The notes under the pieces are model-generated. The model was not told where the DNA came from and searched no databases. It worked only from the letters and a program-made list of their open reading frames with translations. Shown in pieces: positions 18,080 to 27,447 of a DNA stretch of 64,000 nucleotides. Every line of letters starts with the position of its first letter. Position 1 is the stretch's first letter. Made by a program: the position numbers and the translations under genes. The stretch is from Actinobacillus capsulatus DSM 19761. GTDB taxonomy: Bacteria; Pseudomonadota; Gammaproteobacteria; Enterobacterales; Pasteurellaceae. Where the stretch lies: NCBI RefSeq assembly GCF_000374285.1, contig NZ_KB893939.1:1-64000 (forward strand), read 5' to 3'.

Positions 18080-18832
18080 CTATTCACAACAAATTTCACA
18101 ATTTTTAAGTTTCGGTAGCTTCATTTCTCTTACCGAAAAATGTAAGCCATCAATCATCAATAATCTTCCAGCTAAACTTTTACCGATGTTCAGCAATAAT
18201 TTTATTGCCTCCAATGCTTGTAAGCTCCCAACCACACCAACGATCGGCGCAATCACACCGGCTTCTACACAACTTAAAGTGCTGTCACCAAATAATTGAC
18301 TTAAACAATTGTAACAAGGCTCATCTTCCGCATAAGTAAATACCGAAATTTGACCTTCAAAGCGAATTGCCGAGCCGGAAACAAGCGGTCGTTTTTGGGC
18401 AAAACATTGCAAATTAAGCTGATTTCGAACCGTAACGTTATCGGTGCAGTCCACAACTAAATCCACTCGCTCAATCAACTCGGCAAATTCGGCATCGCTA
18501 CATTGTTTATTAATCGCCTCAAGCTGAATATGCGGATTGATTTGGCTTAAACGCGCTTTTGCCGACTCTACTTTCGGCTGACCGATATTGGCATCCGTAT
18601 GCAAAATTTGACGCTGTAAATTGGATAATGAGACCTCATCAAAATCAACCAAGATCAAATGCCCGACACCGGCAGAAGCCAAATATTGCGCAGCACTACA
18701 GCCCAAACCGCCAAGCCCGACAATCAATACGCAGCTTACTTTTAACTTTTCTTGTCCGTCAAAATCAACTCTTTTTAAAATAATTTGACGGTTATAGCGC
18801 AACATTTCCTGATCGCTAAGTTCCATATTCAC
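18080..18832 (-). CDS. moeB: Molybdopterin-synthase adenylyltransferase MoeB
   Basis: 250 residues. MoeB adenylates the C-terminus of MoaD for molybdopterin synthesis. The ThiF/E1-like nucleotide-binding motif is VLIVGLGGLGCSAAQYLASAG, near residues 35-55. Two CxxC-type zinc pairs occur, CYNC (DEPCYNCLSQ) and the C-terminal CEICC. The opening RYNRQIILKRVDFDGQEKL is MoeB-like. It lies 3 bases after moeA, forming a moeA-moeB operon as in E. coli. Confidence 0.93.
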   Translation of the reverse strand: MNMELSDQEMLRYNRQIILKRVDFDGQEKLKVSCVLIVGLGGLGCSAAQYLASAGVGHLILVDFDEVSLSNLQRQILHTDANIGQPKVESAKARLSQINPHIQLEAINKQCSDAEFAELIERVDLVVDCTDNVTVRNQLNLQCFAQKRPLVSGSAIRFEGQISVFTYAEDEPCYNCLSQLFGDSTLSCVEAGVIAPIVGVVGSLQALEAIKLLLNIGKSLAGRLLMIDGLHFSVREMKLPKLKNCEICCE

Positions 18833-18835
18833 TCA

Positions 18836-20077
18836 CTATCTCAATAAACTATTAAACGGCTGAATCGTCACTTTTTCACCGGCATTTACATTGCCTCGTT
18901 CTGTTTCTAATACAATAAAGCAATTACTTTCATAAAAAGCACTGAAAATATGCGAGCCTTGCGGGCCGACCGAACGCACTGCTACTTCGCCCTGTCCATT
19001 CACATAATAGAAACCACGTTGGAAATCTTGGCGACCCACCGCTTTCTTCAAATTCGTATCTACAATAGCGGTTAAATTTTGGGTAAGATTTGCAATACGC
19101 TCCGCATTCACACCGGCTAATTTGGCTAACGCCGGTTGCACTAATTGGTAAAAGGTGACTAAAGCGGAAACCGGATTACCCGGTAAACCGAAGAACCAAG
19201 CGTGTTGCAATTTACCGAAAGCGAACGATTTGCCCGGTTTCATCGCAATTTTCCAAAAGCAGATTTCGCCCAGTTTTTCTAACACATCTTTGGTGAAATC
19301 CGCTTCACCAACTGACACACCGCCGCTGGTAATTAATACGTCCGCTTGCTGTTGCGCTTGATTGAACATTTGTTCGAATATGGCCGGATCGTCCGCTAAA
19401 ATGCCAAAATCTAAAATCTCACAATTTAACTTTTCTAACATTAAACGCACCGCAAAACGGTTCGTATCATAAATTTTGCCTTGTTCTAGCGGCTGACCGA
19501 CCGAAGTTAATTCATCACCTGTGGAAAGAATCGCGACTTTTAAACGGCTAAATACCGACACTTGCGCAATACCTAACGAAGCTAATAACGGCAAAGTGGT
19601 TACGTTTAATAAACTGCCTTTCGCTAACACCAATGCGCCTTGTTTTACGTCTTCACCGATTCGGCGAATGTTTTGCCCAAGCTTCGGCGTTTTGCAAAAT
19701 TTCACTAAAATTTGACCGCTTGCTAGGGTTTCTGCTTCCGTTTCTTCTTGCATCACCACCACATCACAATCTGCCGGCACCACCGCACCAGTCATAATGC
19801 GAACACATTCACCGGCTTTTACTTCTCCGGTAAACGGATTGCCAGCAAAAGATTTACCAGCAACGGTTAAACGTTCGAATTGTGCAAGATCCGCTAAACG
19901 AAACGCGTAGCCGTCCATTGCCGAATTATCGAAACTTGGTACATTAATCGGGGAAAAAATATCTTCTGCTAAAATACGATTCGCACACTCTGCCAGTGTT
20001 AATGTTTCTGTTTTTGATGCTGTCGGTAAGCGGTTTAGCATCTCTTGTAATGCTTCCGACAAAGTACGTAATGCCAT
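18836..20077 (-). CDS. moeA: Molybdopterin molybdenumtransferase MoeA
   Basis: 413 residues (E. coli MoeA has 411). It inserts molybdate into adenylated molybdopterin. Motifs seen are SFDNSAMDGYAFR near the N-terminus, VRIMTGAVVPADCDVVVMQEE, SGGVSVGEADFTKDVL, and MKPGKSFAFGKL followed by FGLPGNPVSALVTF. Domain order is that of MoeA. It is the first gene of the moeAB pair, and the MarC gene ends 15 bases after its ATG region upstream. Confidence 0.95.
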   Translation of the reverse strand: MALRTLSEALQEMLNRLPTASKTETLTLAECANRILAEDIFSPINVPSFDNSAMDGYAFRLADLAQFERLTVAGKSFAGNPFTGEVKAGECVRIMTGAVVPADCDVVVMQEETEAETLASGQILVKFCKTPKLGQNIRRIGEDVKQGALVLAKGSLLNVTTLPLLASLGIAQVSVFSRLKVAILSTGDELTSVGQPLEQGKIYDTNRFAVRLMLEKLNCEILDFGILADDPAIFEQMFNQAQQQADVLITSGGVSVGEADFTKDVLEKLGEICFWKIAMKPGKSFAFGKLQHAWFFGLPGNPVSALVTFYQLVQPALAKLAGVNAERIANLTQNLTAIVDTNLKKAVGRQDFQRGFYYVNGQGEVAVRSVGPQGSHIFSAFYESNCFIVLETERGNVNAGEKVTIQPFNSLLR

Positions 20078-20092
20078 AAAATCCTCAGTTAT

Positions 20093-20710
20093 TTAACTCA
20101 CTTGAATAAAGAAATCTCGCACACCGACTAATAAATTATTAATCGCAACTGACGCTAAAATTAAGCCCATTACACGGCTAATGATCGCCGCTCCCGCATT
20201 ACCAATAAAGTGTTGAATGCGATTTGCCGCCAGTAAAAATAAGTAGGTAATCGCCAATACCGACAGCATAATACCTGCCGTAACCACTTGATCAGTAATA
20301 CTAAAACGGTGGTTATCCGTAAGTAATACAATTGCCATCATCGCTCCCGGCGAAGCAATAGATGGCACTGCTAAAGGGTAAACCGCCAGCTCACTAATAC
20401 GGGCTTTTATTTTCATTTCTTGTTCCGGTTTACTCTCACCAAAAATCATTGTTAACGCAAACAGTAATAATACTAAGCCACCGGCGGCTTGGAATGCCGA
20501 TAGCGGAATCTGCATTGCTTCCAGCAACATCTGTCCGCCGACTAAGAAAAACATTAAAATACCAGCAGAAATCACCACCGCATTACGTGCAATTTTACGG
20601 CGATCTTCGATTGGTAAACCGATCGTTTTCGCCAAATACACTGGAATTGAACCGATAGGGTCAATTACCGCCCACAATACAACAAATTGCACGGCTAATG
20701 AATCAAACAT
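20093..20710 (-). CDS. MarC-family integral membrane protein
   Basis: 205 residues with six hydrophobic segments and the MarC (UPF0056) hallmarks: VLWAVIDPIGSIPVYLA at the start, GGLVLLLFALTMIFG, and the conserved PLAVPSIASPGAMMAIVLL. The family was once linked to multiple antibiotic resistance, but that link was not upheld and the function is unknown. It lies 15 bp upstream of moeA on the same strand and may be cotranscribed, though no link to molybdopterin is evident. Confidence 0.82.
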   Translation of the reverse strand: MFDSLAVQFVVLWAVIDPIGSIPVYLAKTIGLPIEDRRKIARNAVVISAGILMFFLVGGQMLLEAMQIPLSAFQAAGGLVLLLFALTMIFGESKPEQEMKIKARISELAVYPLAVPSIASPGAMMAIVLLTDNHRFSITDQVVTAGIMLSVLAITYLFLLAANRIQHFIGNAGAAIISRVMGLILASVAINNLLVGVRDFFIQVS

Positions 20711-20769
20711 AGCTTCCTCTATTTATGTTAGAATATCGGTAAAATTTTAACATAAACCAAGCATTTATA

Positions 20770-22686
20770 ATGATTTTTTTCACCGATCTTATCTTAAAAC
20801 GTGGACAATCCGTCCTTTTAGAAAATACCTCCGTCACCATTCATACCGGTCAAAAAGTTGGACTGGTCGGTAAAAACGGTTGTGGTAAATCTTCACTTTT
20901 CGCTTTAGTGAAAGGCGAATTACAACTGGAAGGCGGCGATGTTTCTCTGCCGAAAAACTGGGCGATTTCTTGGGTAAATCAAGAAACACCGGCGCTTGAA
21001 ATTTCCGCATTGGATTATGTGATCCAAGGCGATCGCGAATATACCGGTTTAATGAGCCAACTAGAAAAAGCCAATCAAGAAAATAACGGCAATCAAATTG
21101 CTCTCATTCACACTCAACTGGATACAATTGACGCATGGACAATTCAAGCCCGAGCAGCAACGTTGTTAAACGGTTTGGGCTTCGCTAACGAACAACTTGC
21201 TTTACCGGTAAAATCATTCTCGGGCGGTTGGCGTATGCGTTTGAATTTAGCGCAAGCGCTGATCTGCCGTTCTGATTTGCTGTTACTTGATGAACCAACT
21301 AACCACTTGGATTTAGATGCGGTGATCTGGCTGGAAAAATGGCTGACCAATTATCGTGGTACGCTATTGCTAATTTCCCATGACCGAGATTTTCTTGATC
21401 CGATAATTGATCGCGTGATTCATATCGAAAATCAGCAATTGAATGATTACACCGGTAACTACACCTCGTTTGAAATTCAGCGTGCGACCAAAATCTCGCA
21501 ACAAAATGCCGCTTACGCACAGCAACAGCGTAAAGTTGCTCATTTACAAAGCTTTATCGACCGTTTTAAAGCCAAAGCAACCAAAGCGAAGCAGGCACAA
21601 AGCCGTATCAAAGCATTGGAAAAAATGGAACTGATTGCGCCGGCTTATGCGGATAGCCCGTTTGAATTTGAATTCCGTCCGCCGCTTGCATTACCAAGCC
21701 CGTTATTAATGATGGAAAAAGCCAGCGCAGGTTACGGTGACAAGACCATTTTAGAATCGGTTAAACTGAATTTAGTGCCCGGCTCACGTATCGGTTTACT
21801 CGGTCGCAACGGCGCGGGTAAATCAACGCTAATTAAATTACTCGCCGGCGAATTAGCACCGCAAACCGGACATATTCAATTAGCCAAAGGTGTGCAATTA
21901 GGTTATTTCGCACAATATCAAATGGATACGTTACGCTTTGATGAAAGCCCGTTATGGCATTTGCAGAAAATTGCACCGGAACTAACCGAACAAGAAGTAC
22001 GTAATTATTTAGGCGGTTTTGATTTTAAAGGCGATAAAGTGAAACAAAACGTCGGCTCGTTTTCCGGCGGGGAAAAAGCCCGTTTGGTGTTAGCGTTAAT
22101 CGTATGGCAACGCCCAAATTTACTGTTGTTGGACGAACCGACCAACCATTTAGATCTGGAAATGCGTCAAGCGCTAACCGATGCGCTCACTTATTATGAA
22201 GGCTCACTAGTGGTGGTGTCACACGATCGCCATTTATTGCGTAGTACGGTGAATGAATTTTATCTGGTGCATGATAAAAAAGTGGAAGAATTCAAAGGCG
22301 ATCTGAATGATTACCAAAAATGGCTAAACGAACAAAATGCGCTTGAAGCTGCAAAAAATTCAGGAAATTCGACCGCTTGTGCAGAGGAAAAAGCAGATAA
22401 TAGCGCCGCAAATCGTAAGGAACAGAAGCGTTTAGAAGCAGAATTACGCCAACAAACCGCACCATTACGCAAAAAGATCACACAGTTAGAGAAAGATCTT
22501 GAAAAAGCGAGTGAAAAGCTAAATCAGCTCGAAGCACTACTGGCTTCAAGCGAGATCTATGAAGCGGAAAATAAAGCGCAACTTACCGAAGCACTCGCGA
22601 AGCAAATCGAAGCGAAAAAAGCCGTTGAAGAAATTGAAATGGAATGGCTGGACTGCCAAGAACAGCTTGAGGAATTGCTCAGCTAA
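20770..22686 (+). CDS. yheS: ABC-F family ATPase YheS
   Basis: 638 residues, near-colinear with E. coli YheS (637). Two ABC domains are seen: GLVGKNGCGKSS with LDEPTNHLDLDAV, and GLLGRNGAGKSTLIKLLAG with LDEPTNHLDLEMRQ. Signatures are FSGGWRMRLNLAQAL and FSGGEKARLVLAL. There are no membrane segments. A charged linker joins the domains and the C-terminus is a coiled coil (roughly 540-635). ABC-F proteins act on ribosomes to relieve stalled or poorly translating states. It diverges from the MarC gene. Confidence 0.92.
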   Translation: MIFFTDLILKRGQSVLLENTSVTIHTGQKVGLVGKNGCGKSSLFALVKGELQLEGGDVSLPKNWAISWVNQETPALEISALDYVIQGDREYTGLMSQLEKANQENNGNQIALIHTQLDTIDAWTIQARAATLLNGLGFANEQLALPVKSFSGGWRMRLNLAQALICRSDLLLLDEPTNHLDLDAVIWLEKWLTNYRGTLLLISHDRDFLDPIIDRVIHIENQQLNDYTGNYTSFEIQRATKISQQNAAYAQQQRKVAHLQSFIDRFKAKATKAKQAQSRIKALEKMELIAPAYADSPFEFEFRPPLALPSPLLMMEKASAGYGDKTILESVKLNLVPGSRIGLLGRNGAGKSTLIKLLAGELAPQTGHIQLAKGVQLGYFAQYQMDTLRFDESPLWHLQKIAPELTEQEVRNYLGGFDFKGDKVKQNVGSFSGGEKARLVLALIVWQRPNLLLLDEPTNHLDLEMRQALTDALTYYEGSLVVVSHDRHLLRSTVNEFYLVHDKKVEEFKGDLNDYQKWLNEQNALEAAKNSGNSTACAEEKADNSAANRKEQKRLEAELRQQTAPLRKKITQLEKDLEKASEKLNQLEALLASSEIYEAENKAQLTEALAKQIEAKKAVEEIEMEWLDCQEQLEELLS

Positions 22687-22714
22687 TTCTGCTTCCTTGG
22701 CGCATTGCTGAAAT

Positions 22715-22739
22715 CCTAGCACGGCAAAGCCTTGCTAGG
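22715..22739 (+). terminator. Possible yheS terminator
   Basis: CCTAGC (22715-22720) pairs with GCTAGG (22734-22739), with an inner GGC/GCC. The following TTAAAC is a weak U tract, so termination may be partial. Confidence 0.45.
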
Positions 22740-22749
22740 TTAAACAGAA

Positions 22750-22880
22750 TTCAGTTTGTAGGGGCGGACCGAGGTGTCCGCCCGTGATATACAAATCTCA
22801 TTGATTTTTTTGGGCGAACACATCGATTCGCCCCTACGTTTCATTTATCAACAATTTTATGCAACTGCCACATTATACCG
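22750..22880. repeat. MITE-like element, copy 1 (one end lost)
   Basis: GTAGGGGCGGAC with GTCCGCCC (22758-22786), and GGGCGAA with TTCGCCCCTAC (22812-22837), form two short palindromes. They are followed by a conserved flank ACGTTTCATTTATCAACAAT and an end GCAACTGCCACATTATACC (22861-22879). The same order, reverse-complemented, is found at 60751-60906. The left terminal repeat is missing here. It lies between yheS and the ycjF-like gene, with an uptake signal beyond its right end. Confidence 0.65.
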
Positions 22881-22965
22881 GCTTTTTTAAAAATCCCACC
22901 GCTTGTTTTCTTTTCTGTGTTCTCCGTGTATTCCGTGGCGATTAAAACACTAAGCCACGAAATAT

Positions 22966-24012
22966 CTATACCTTCTCACTCACTTTTTCTTCTGCTTTCG
23001 CAAAAATCGTGTTTTTAACCGAAGTTAATAATTGTTGGCGAATTGCAGAAAGTTTCGGTTTTTCGCCCGCTTGGAAAGCAACCGGACGACAAAATTCCAT
23101 CGCTTTAATGCCTAATCTTGCAGTGAGCAAACCTACACCAATGCCCTGTGCGGCACGCAGTGAAAGTTTAGCAGTTAAATTCTGTGAGAAGAATTCCATA
23201 CCAACATCGCTCACCACTTCAGTTGCACCGGCAAATACCATGTTAGTTAATACCATTTTGAATAATTTCAAACGGCTGAAATAACCTAATTGCATACCGT
23301 AGGTTTTGCTAATTTTATTGACCAATGCAATATTTCGCCAAGCGACCATCAACACATCCACAACGGCTAACGGGCTAACCGCCACAATCACCGCATTTTC
23401 AGTCGCACTTTTTGAAATCATTTTTTTCACTTGCTTATCAAGCGGTGTGAGCACCGTTTCACTAAATAGGTAAAGCACTTCTTTTGCATTGTAAGCCTCA
23501 TTTAATTGGCTTTGCCAACGTTGTTGCGAATGTTGTACGCTTGGCACATTTTTTAAATTCGCCACAACCTCATTGCAAAAATTCACCGCTTTTTCACCGC
23601 TTGTCGTTGAAAGTTCTTCTAAAAGTAATTGTTCGCTTACTTGCTGTTGTTGCTGATGATGACGTAAAAAAACTAACTTCCGCCATTCGCCGATAATCGC
23701 AACCACACCGGTTAAACTGATTAAGGCGAACACAATGGCAAAAGCAAAATAAATCCATTGACGAGCTTGGAAGGTGTCAATCAACCATTGTACACTTTGT
23801 GCAATCACGGCAATGCTAAATACCCCCAACGCAAACAGTAATACTCTTACCCAAAAACGCGACGGCTTTAGGCTTTCTTCAACAATTAATTTCGCTTCAA
23901 CCTCTTGATATTCCTCTTCAATTTGAACATCTTCCGAAGCCTCAAACTCCTGTTTCGCCACAAATTGCTGTTCTGTTGTGACTTCTTGCTCACTAAATAT
24001 TTGTTTCTTCAT
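22966..24012 (-). CDS. UPF0283 membrane protein, YcjF-like
   Basis: 348 residues. A charged, Glu-rich N-terminus of about 50 residues is followed by two adjacent membrane segments (VLLFALGVFSIAVIAQSV and WIYFAFAIVFALISLTGVVA). The C-terminal DUF697-type region contains MLVAWRNIALVNKISKTYGM and YFSRLKLFKMVLTNMVFAG. This is the YcjF/TIGR01620 pattern. The usual partner, the GTPase-like YcjX, is not adjacent in this window. Function is unknown. A CCACAGAATACAC-type repeat lies just upstream. Confidence 0.8.
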   Translation of the reverse strand: MKKQIFSEQEVTTEQQFVAKQEFEASEDVQIEEEYQEVEAKLIVEESLKPSRFWVRVLLFALGVFSIAVIAQSVQWLIDTFQARQWIYFAFAIVFALISLTGVVAIIGEWRKLVFLRHHQQQQQVSEQLLLEELSTTSGEKAVNFCNEVVANLKNVPSVQHSQQRWQSQLNEAYNAKEVLYLFSETVLTPLDKQVKKMISKSATENAVIVAVSPLAVVDVLMVAWRNIALVNKISKTYGMQLGYFSRLKLFKMVLTNMVFAGATEVVSDVGMEFFSQNLTAKLSLRAAQGIGVGLLTARLGIKAMEFCRPVAFQAGEKPKLSAIRQQLLTSVKNTIFAKAEEKVSEKV

Positions 24013-24030
24013 TGTTTTCTCTTTTCAATT

Positions 24031-24090
24031 AACCACAGAATACACTCACAGCCTTTTCCGTGTATTCTGTGGTTTCCGTGGTTAAAACCC
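24031..24090. repeat. Dispersed CCACAGAATACAC-type repeat
   Basis: AACCACAGAATACACTC and GTGTATTCTGTGGTT form an imperfect inverted repeat with TTCCGTG units between. It is located between dusC and the ycjF-like gene. It belongs to the same family as 8470-8530 and could form a transcript-end hairpin for dusC. Confidence 0.5.
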
Positions 24091-24095
24091 TATTG

Positions 24096-25055
24096 TTAAA
24101 TCTCTTGATTTACCACTCGTTCAATATGCCCTTTTAGACCGTCATAGCCGTGCTCCGTTTTGAGTATTTGGAACAAATCTTTGGCTTCCGGATATTCCTT
24201 ATCTAAATAATGTAGCCACTGTTTGATTCGTGCAACATGATAAAAGCCCGAGTCATGCTCATTTTCCATATTTACATATTGAAACAGTAATTGCAGCACC
24301 TCGTGCCATGACATTTTAGGCTGATTAAATTTCACCACTCGGCTAAGGTTCGGCGTGTTTAATGCGCCTCGCCCGATCATTAAACTCGAACAAGCGGTCG
24401 TATTTTGACAATTTTTTGCAGATTCAAAATCCCAAATTTCACCATTAGCAATCACAGGAATCGAAAGACGTTTTCGAATTTCGCCGATTGCCTGCCAATT
24501 AATGCGTTCCGCTCGATAACCATCTTGTTTGGTACGACCGTGTACGGTAATTTCATTTGCACTACCTTGTGCCACCGCATCGGCAATTTCAAAACATTGA
24601 TCCGCTGAATCCCAACCTAAACGCACTTTTACCGAGACGATTTGATTTTGTGGAACAGCTTCTCGCATTGCTTTGGTTGCACGGTAAATCAAATCCGGAT
24701 CTTTTAGCAATGATGCCCCGCCATTACTGCCGTTTACCGTTTTAGACGGACAACCGCAATTCAAATCCACCCCATGCGATCCCAACTCAATCGCCAACTG
24801 TGCATTTTCTGCCAACCATTGCGGATGTTGTCCTAATAACTGCACTCGCACAGGCGTACCAGAATCGGTTAAACCTCCCTGCAACAATTCAGGTGCAAGA
24901 CGATAAAATGCTTTCTTCGGCAATTTTTGATCCACCACTCGCACAAATTCTGAAATGCACAGATCGTAATCATTTACTGCCGTCAGTAATTTGCGAACAA
25001 AGGGATCTAATACGCCTTGCATCGGCGCTAAAATAACTTTGGGTATCGTATTCAT
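24096..25055 (-). CDS. dusC: tRNA-dihydrouridine(16) synthase DusC
   Basis: About 319 residues; FMN-dependent reduction of U16 in t[23 protein letters not shown] and [14 protein letters not shown] match DusC, not DusA or Dus[21 protein letters not shown] carries the catalytic Cys. Further FMN- and substrate-binding blocks are [23 protein letters not shown] and VIANGEIWD. Two Met codons stand in a row (25058 and 25055) and either may start. An uptake-signal hairpin lies directly upstream. Confidence 0.92.
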   Translation of the reverse strand: MNTIPKVILAPMQGVLDPFVRKLLTAVNDYDLCISEFVRVVDQKLPKKAFYRLAPELLQGGLTDSGTPVRVQLLGQHPQWLAENAQLAIELGSHGVDLNCGCPSKTVNGSNGGASLLKDPDLIYRATKAMREAVPQNQIVSVKVRLGWDSADQCFEIADAVAQGSANEITVHGRTKQDGYRAERINWQAIGEIRKRLSIPVIANGEIWDFESAKNCQNTTACSSLMIGRGALNTPNLSRVVKFNQPKMSWHEVLQLLFQYVNMENEHDSGFYHVARIKQWLHYLDKEYPEAKDLFQILKTEHGYDGLKGHIERVVNQEI

Positions 25056-25088
25056 CATTCAATTTTTTGCTTATTCGATTCAAAAAGA

Positions 25089-25131
25089 AAGCGGTCAATT
25101 TTTGCAAAATTTTTACCAAAAATGACCGCTT
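25089..25131. terminator. Hairpin of two inverted uptake signals
   Basis: AAGCGGTCA-ATTTTT pairs with AAAAA-TGACCGCTT around a TTTTGCAAAATTTTT loop region. It lies just after the yjdF stop and before dusC on the minus strand, in the position of a transcript terminator. Confidence 0.6.
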
Positions 25132-25144
25132 GAAATGGTTAATG

Positions 25145-25774
25145 CTATTCGTAAAAATGGGAACGAATCCGCAGGTCTGGACGGGCAATCAGATAAATAA
25201 TAAGCGCGGTAATTGCCCCTAAAGTATCGGCTAACATATCTTTTTGTGCGTCCCAAATGTCGCCTTGCGAGCCCAAAAACTCGATGCCTGCATTACCGCC
25301 TTCAACTACCGCATATTGCCATTCGATAATCTCATAACTTGCGGCAACCGCCATAATAAAGAATAACGAAAAGAATATTGCAACACCTAATCCGCATTTA
25401 CGGCGACGTAATAACCATTCCGCCATCGGGAAACTATAAAAGCCGATAATGTAGTGTGCCACTCTATCAAAATGATTACGATCTTCGCCTAAAATCGGAG
25501 TGAGAAACTGATTCGCCCAGTCAAAAGGCACATTGGCAAAGGTATATTTGGCACCGATTAAGTGCATAATCATCCATAAGGACATTAAGATATAGGCTAA
25601 ACCGCTAAATTGAAATTTAGAGTATGTAAAAATCAGTAGCCCAAATACCACAAAAATTGGTATCACTTCCGCATAGCAGACCGCCCGATCTGACGGAGTG
25701 ATCCCTGACCATATCGCAATTGCAGTAATCACAATCACTAAAAACAGCGGAATAATATGTGAGCGCTGTTCCAT
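25145..25774 (-). CDS. yjdF: DUF2238 membrane protein, YjdF-like
   Basis: 209 residues from ATG 25774, the length of E. coli YjdF. This start overlaps the djlA stop as TAATG, a classical coupling signal, and AAGGA lies 8 bases before it. The in-frame ATG at 25783 has no room for a ribosome site. About six membrane segments are seen. Family motifs are VCYAEVIPIFVVFGLLIFTY, DRVAHYIIGFYSFPMAEW, and SQGDIWDAQKDMLADTLGA near the C-terminus, with acidic residues in the membrane. Function is unknown. Confidence 0.82.
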   Translation of the reverse strand: MEQRSHIIPLFLVIVITAIAIWSGITPSDRAVCYAEVIPIFVVFGLLIFTYSKFQFSGLAYILMSLWMIMHLIGAKYTFANVPFDWANQFLTPILGEDRNHFDRVAHYIIGFYSFPMAEWLLRRRKCGLGVAIFFSLFFIMAVAASYEIIEWQYAVVEGGNAGIEFLGSQGDIWDAQKDMLADTLGAITALIIYLIARPDLRIRSHFYE

Positions 25775-26643
25775 TATTTCCATCCTTTTACTTTACAGAT
25801 TAAATCGTAAGCGGCTTGAATTTGTTGAGCTTTCTCTTTCGCTAATTCCATCATCTCATCCGGTAGACCTTTTGCCGCCAGCTTATCCGGATGATGTTCG
25901 TTCATCAATTTACGGTAAGCACGTTTTACAGCAGTTTGATCATCATTTGCGGTAACACCTAAAACTTTATAAGCAGCATCAATGCTCGGCGCACTACTAT
26001 TCGTTTGTCGATAGCCACCATATCCGCCTTGCGATTGCTGATAATCACCACCTTGCTGATATTGCTCTTGATAAAAGCCACCGTTTCTAAATTGCTGTGC
26101 AGCCATAACCATCGCAATCATACGCTCAAATTGGAAACGACTCATTCCCATAGTTTCGGCAATCGTAAATAGAATTTGCTGTTCATTGGCATCCAATTGT
26201 CCATCATGTAGGGCCGCCTGCATCTGAACTTCTACAAAAAAGCGTAATAAATCTGCACGCTGACCACAAGCTTCTCTGAATTCCTGAATAACTTGGCGTA
26301 ACGGGAAATCAGCCTCTTTACCTAAGGTAAACGCTTGTTGTGCAAGTTGTTGGGCATTAGCATCTAATTTTAGGCGACTCATTAACTGACGAGCCAAATG
26401 AATATCATCTTCCGTTACACGCCCTTTTGCTTTCGCAATATGTCCTAATACGGCAAATGTCGTCTGAGTGAAAAGTGATTGACGTGTTAAGTTTTTGCCA
26501 AAAATGGTTGAGCGAACCGAACCTAATTCATAAAGCTTCTTATCCGCAAGATGACCGATAAAAGCCCCTAATAGTCCACCAAAAAAGCTATGAAAGATTT
26601 GATAGCCGAAGAAGAATCCAATAATTTTTCCGATAAATTGCAT
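25774..26643 (-). CDS. djlA: DnaJ-like membrane co-chaperone DjlA
   Basis: 289 residues. An N-terminal membrane anchor (IIGFFFGYQIFHSFFGGLLGA) has the Gly-rich pattern known to matter in DjlA. A TerB-like central domain covers about residues 55-180, and a Gln/Gly/Tyr-rich linker follows (QQGGDYQQSQGGYGGY). The C-terminal J domain contains the HPD motif (NEHHPDKLAAKG) that stimulates DnaK. The stop overlaps the yjdF start, so the two form an operon. Confidence 0.93.
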   Translation of the reverse strand: MQFIGKIIGFFFGYQIFHSFFGGLLGAFIGHLADKKLYELGSVRSTIFGKNLTRQSLFTQTTFAVLGHIAKAKGRVTEDDIHLARQLMSRLKLDANAQQLAQQAFTLGKEADFPLRQVIQEFREACGQRADLLRFFVEVQMQAALHDGQLDANEQQILFTIAETMGMSRFQFERMIAMVMAAQQFRNGGFYQEQYQQGGDYQQSQGGYGGYRQTNSSAPSIDAAYKVLGVTANDDQTAVKRAYRKLMNEHHPDKLAAKGLPDEMMELAKEKAQQIQAAYDLICKVKGWK

Positions 26644-26964
26644 TTGTTGTCCTTGTTTAATTCCCAGACGAATATCGTTAAGCAGTTATTTTAGCTTAAA
26701 ATACTTAAAATAGAATTAAATCTTTATCTTACAGAACTAATTATCTTTCGAGAGAATATTATTCATATACGGATAATTATTTCAGAGTGAAAAGTAATTA
26801 TGGGGATTAAATCTAAAAAAACAAAGAGGAAGGGCTAAATAATAAGTTACAAAAACTTTCAGTTTTGTAAAAAAGAAATGAAATAAGACCGCTTGTCATC
26901 GCATGATGAATAAAGCCCTGAAAAATCAGGGCCTTATTTTTGTCTTTAGTAATTAGGCTACAAA
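26644..26964. other. Intergenic region between djlA and pal
   Basis: AT-rich and without a credible gene. It contains an uptake-signal core ACCGCTTGT (26888-26896) and the pal terminator. The djlA promoter must lie in its left part, but no clear -35/-10 pair was singled out. Confidence 0.6.
26911..26942 (-). terminator. pal / tol operon terminator
   Basis: GCCCTGA (26915-26921) pairs with TCAGGGC (26926-26932). On the minus strand the stem is preceded by AAAAATAAG and followed by TTTATT. It lies 33 bases after the pal stop, at the end of the tol-pal unit. Confidence 0.7.
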
Positions 26965-27423
26965 TCAGTATTCTAATACTGCACGACGGTTTTTAGCGTA
27001 GTCAGCTTCAGTGTGACCTAACACAGCTGGTTTTTCTTCACCGTAAGAAACAGTTGAAACTTGGTTAGCACCTTTAGTTGCTAAGTAGTTTTTAACTGCG
27101 TCTGCACGACGTTGACCTAACGCGATGTTGTACTCTGGAGTACCACGTTCGTCAGCGTGACCAGCAACTGTTACTTTACCGTTTGCTGATGTTAAGTATG
27201 CAGCATGTGCATCTAAAAGTTGTTGGTACTCACCTTCAACTGCATAGCTGTCGAAACCGAAGTATACAGTGTTGTAACGAGTTTGTAAGTCTTCAGCAGT
27301 CATACCGCCGAATTGACCTGCGTTTGCGTTAGCATTTGCGTTAGCGTTGTCTGATGAGCTGCTGCAAGCTGCTAATACGAATGCTGGTGCCGCAATCATC
27401 AATACTTTAGCTAGTTTTTTCAT
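26965..27423 (-). CDS. pal: Peptidoglycan-associated lipoprotein Pal (P6-like)
   Basis: 152 residues. The lipoprotein signal [20 protein letters not shown] ends in a lipobox with Cys20. A short low-complexity linker follows (Ser4, then Asn-Ala repeated four times), then the OmpA-like peptidoglycan-binding domain: [38 protein letters not shown] and NRRAVLEY. Pal ties the outer membrane to peptidoglycan and to TolB/TolA. The homologue is the P6 antigen in Haemophilus and PalA in A. pleuropneumoniae. It is last in ybgC-tolQRAB-pal. Confidence 0.97.
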   Translation of the reverse strand: MKKLAKVLMIAAPAFVLAACSSSSDNANANANANAGQFGGMTAEDLQTRYNTVYFGFDSYAVEGEYQQLLDAHAAYLTSANGKVTVAGHADERGTPEYNIALGQRRADAVKNYLATKGANQVSTVSYGEEKPAVLGHTEADYAKNRRAVLEY

Positions 27424-27447
27424 TTGTTGCTCCTAAAAAGAATTTTA

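Noticed and set aside
22758-22837. GGGGCG palindromes as a CRISPR-like or riboswitch element
   Set aside because: Only two palindromes without regular spacers; the matching copy at 60.8 kb with terminal repeats shows a mobile-repeat origin.
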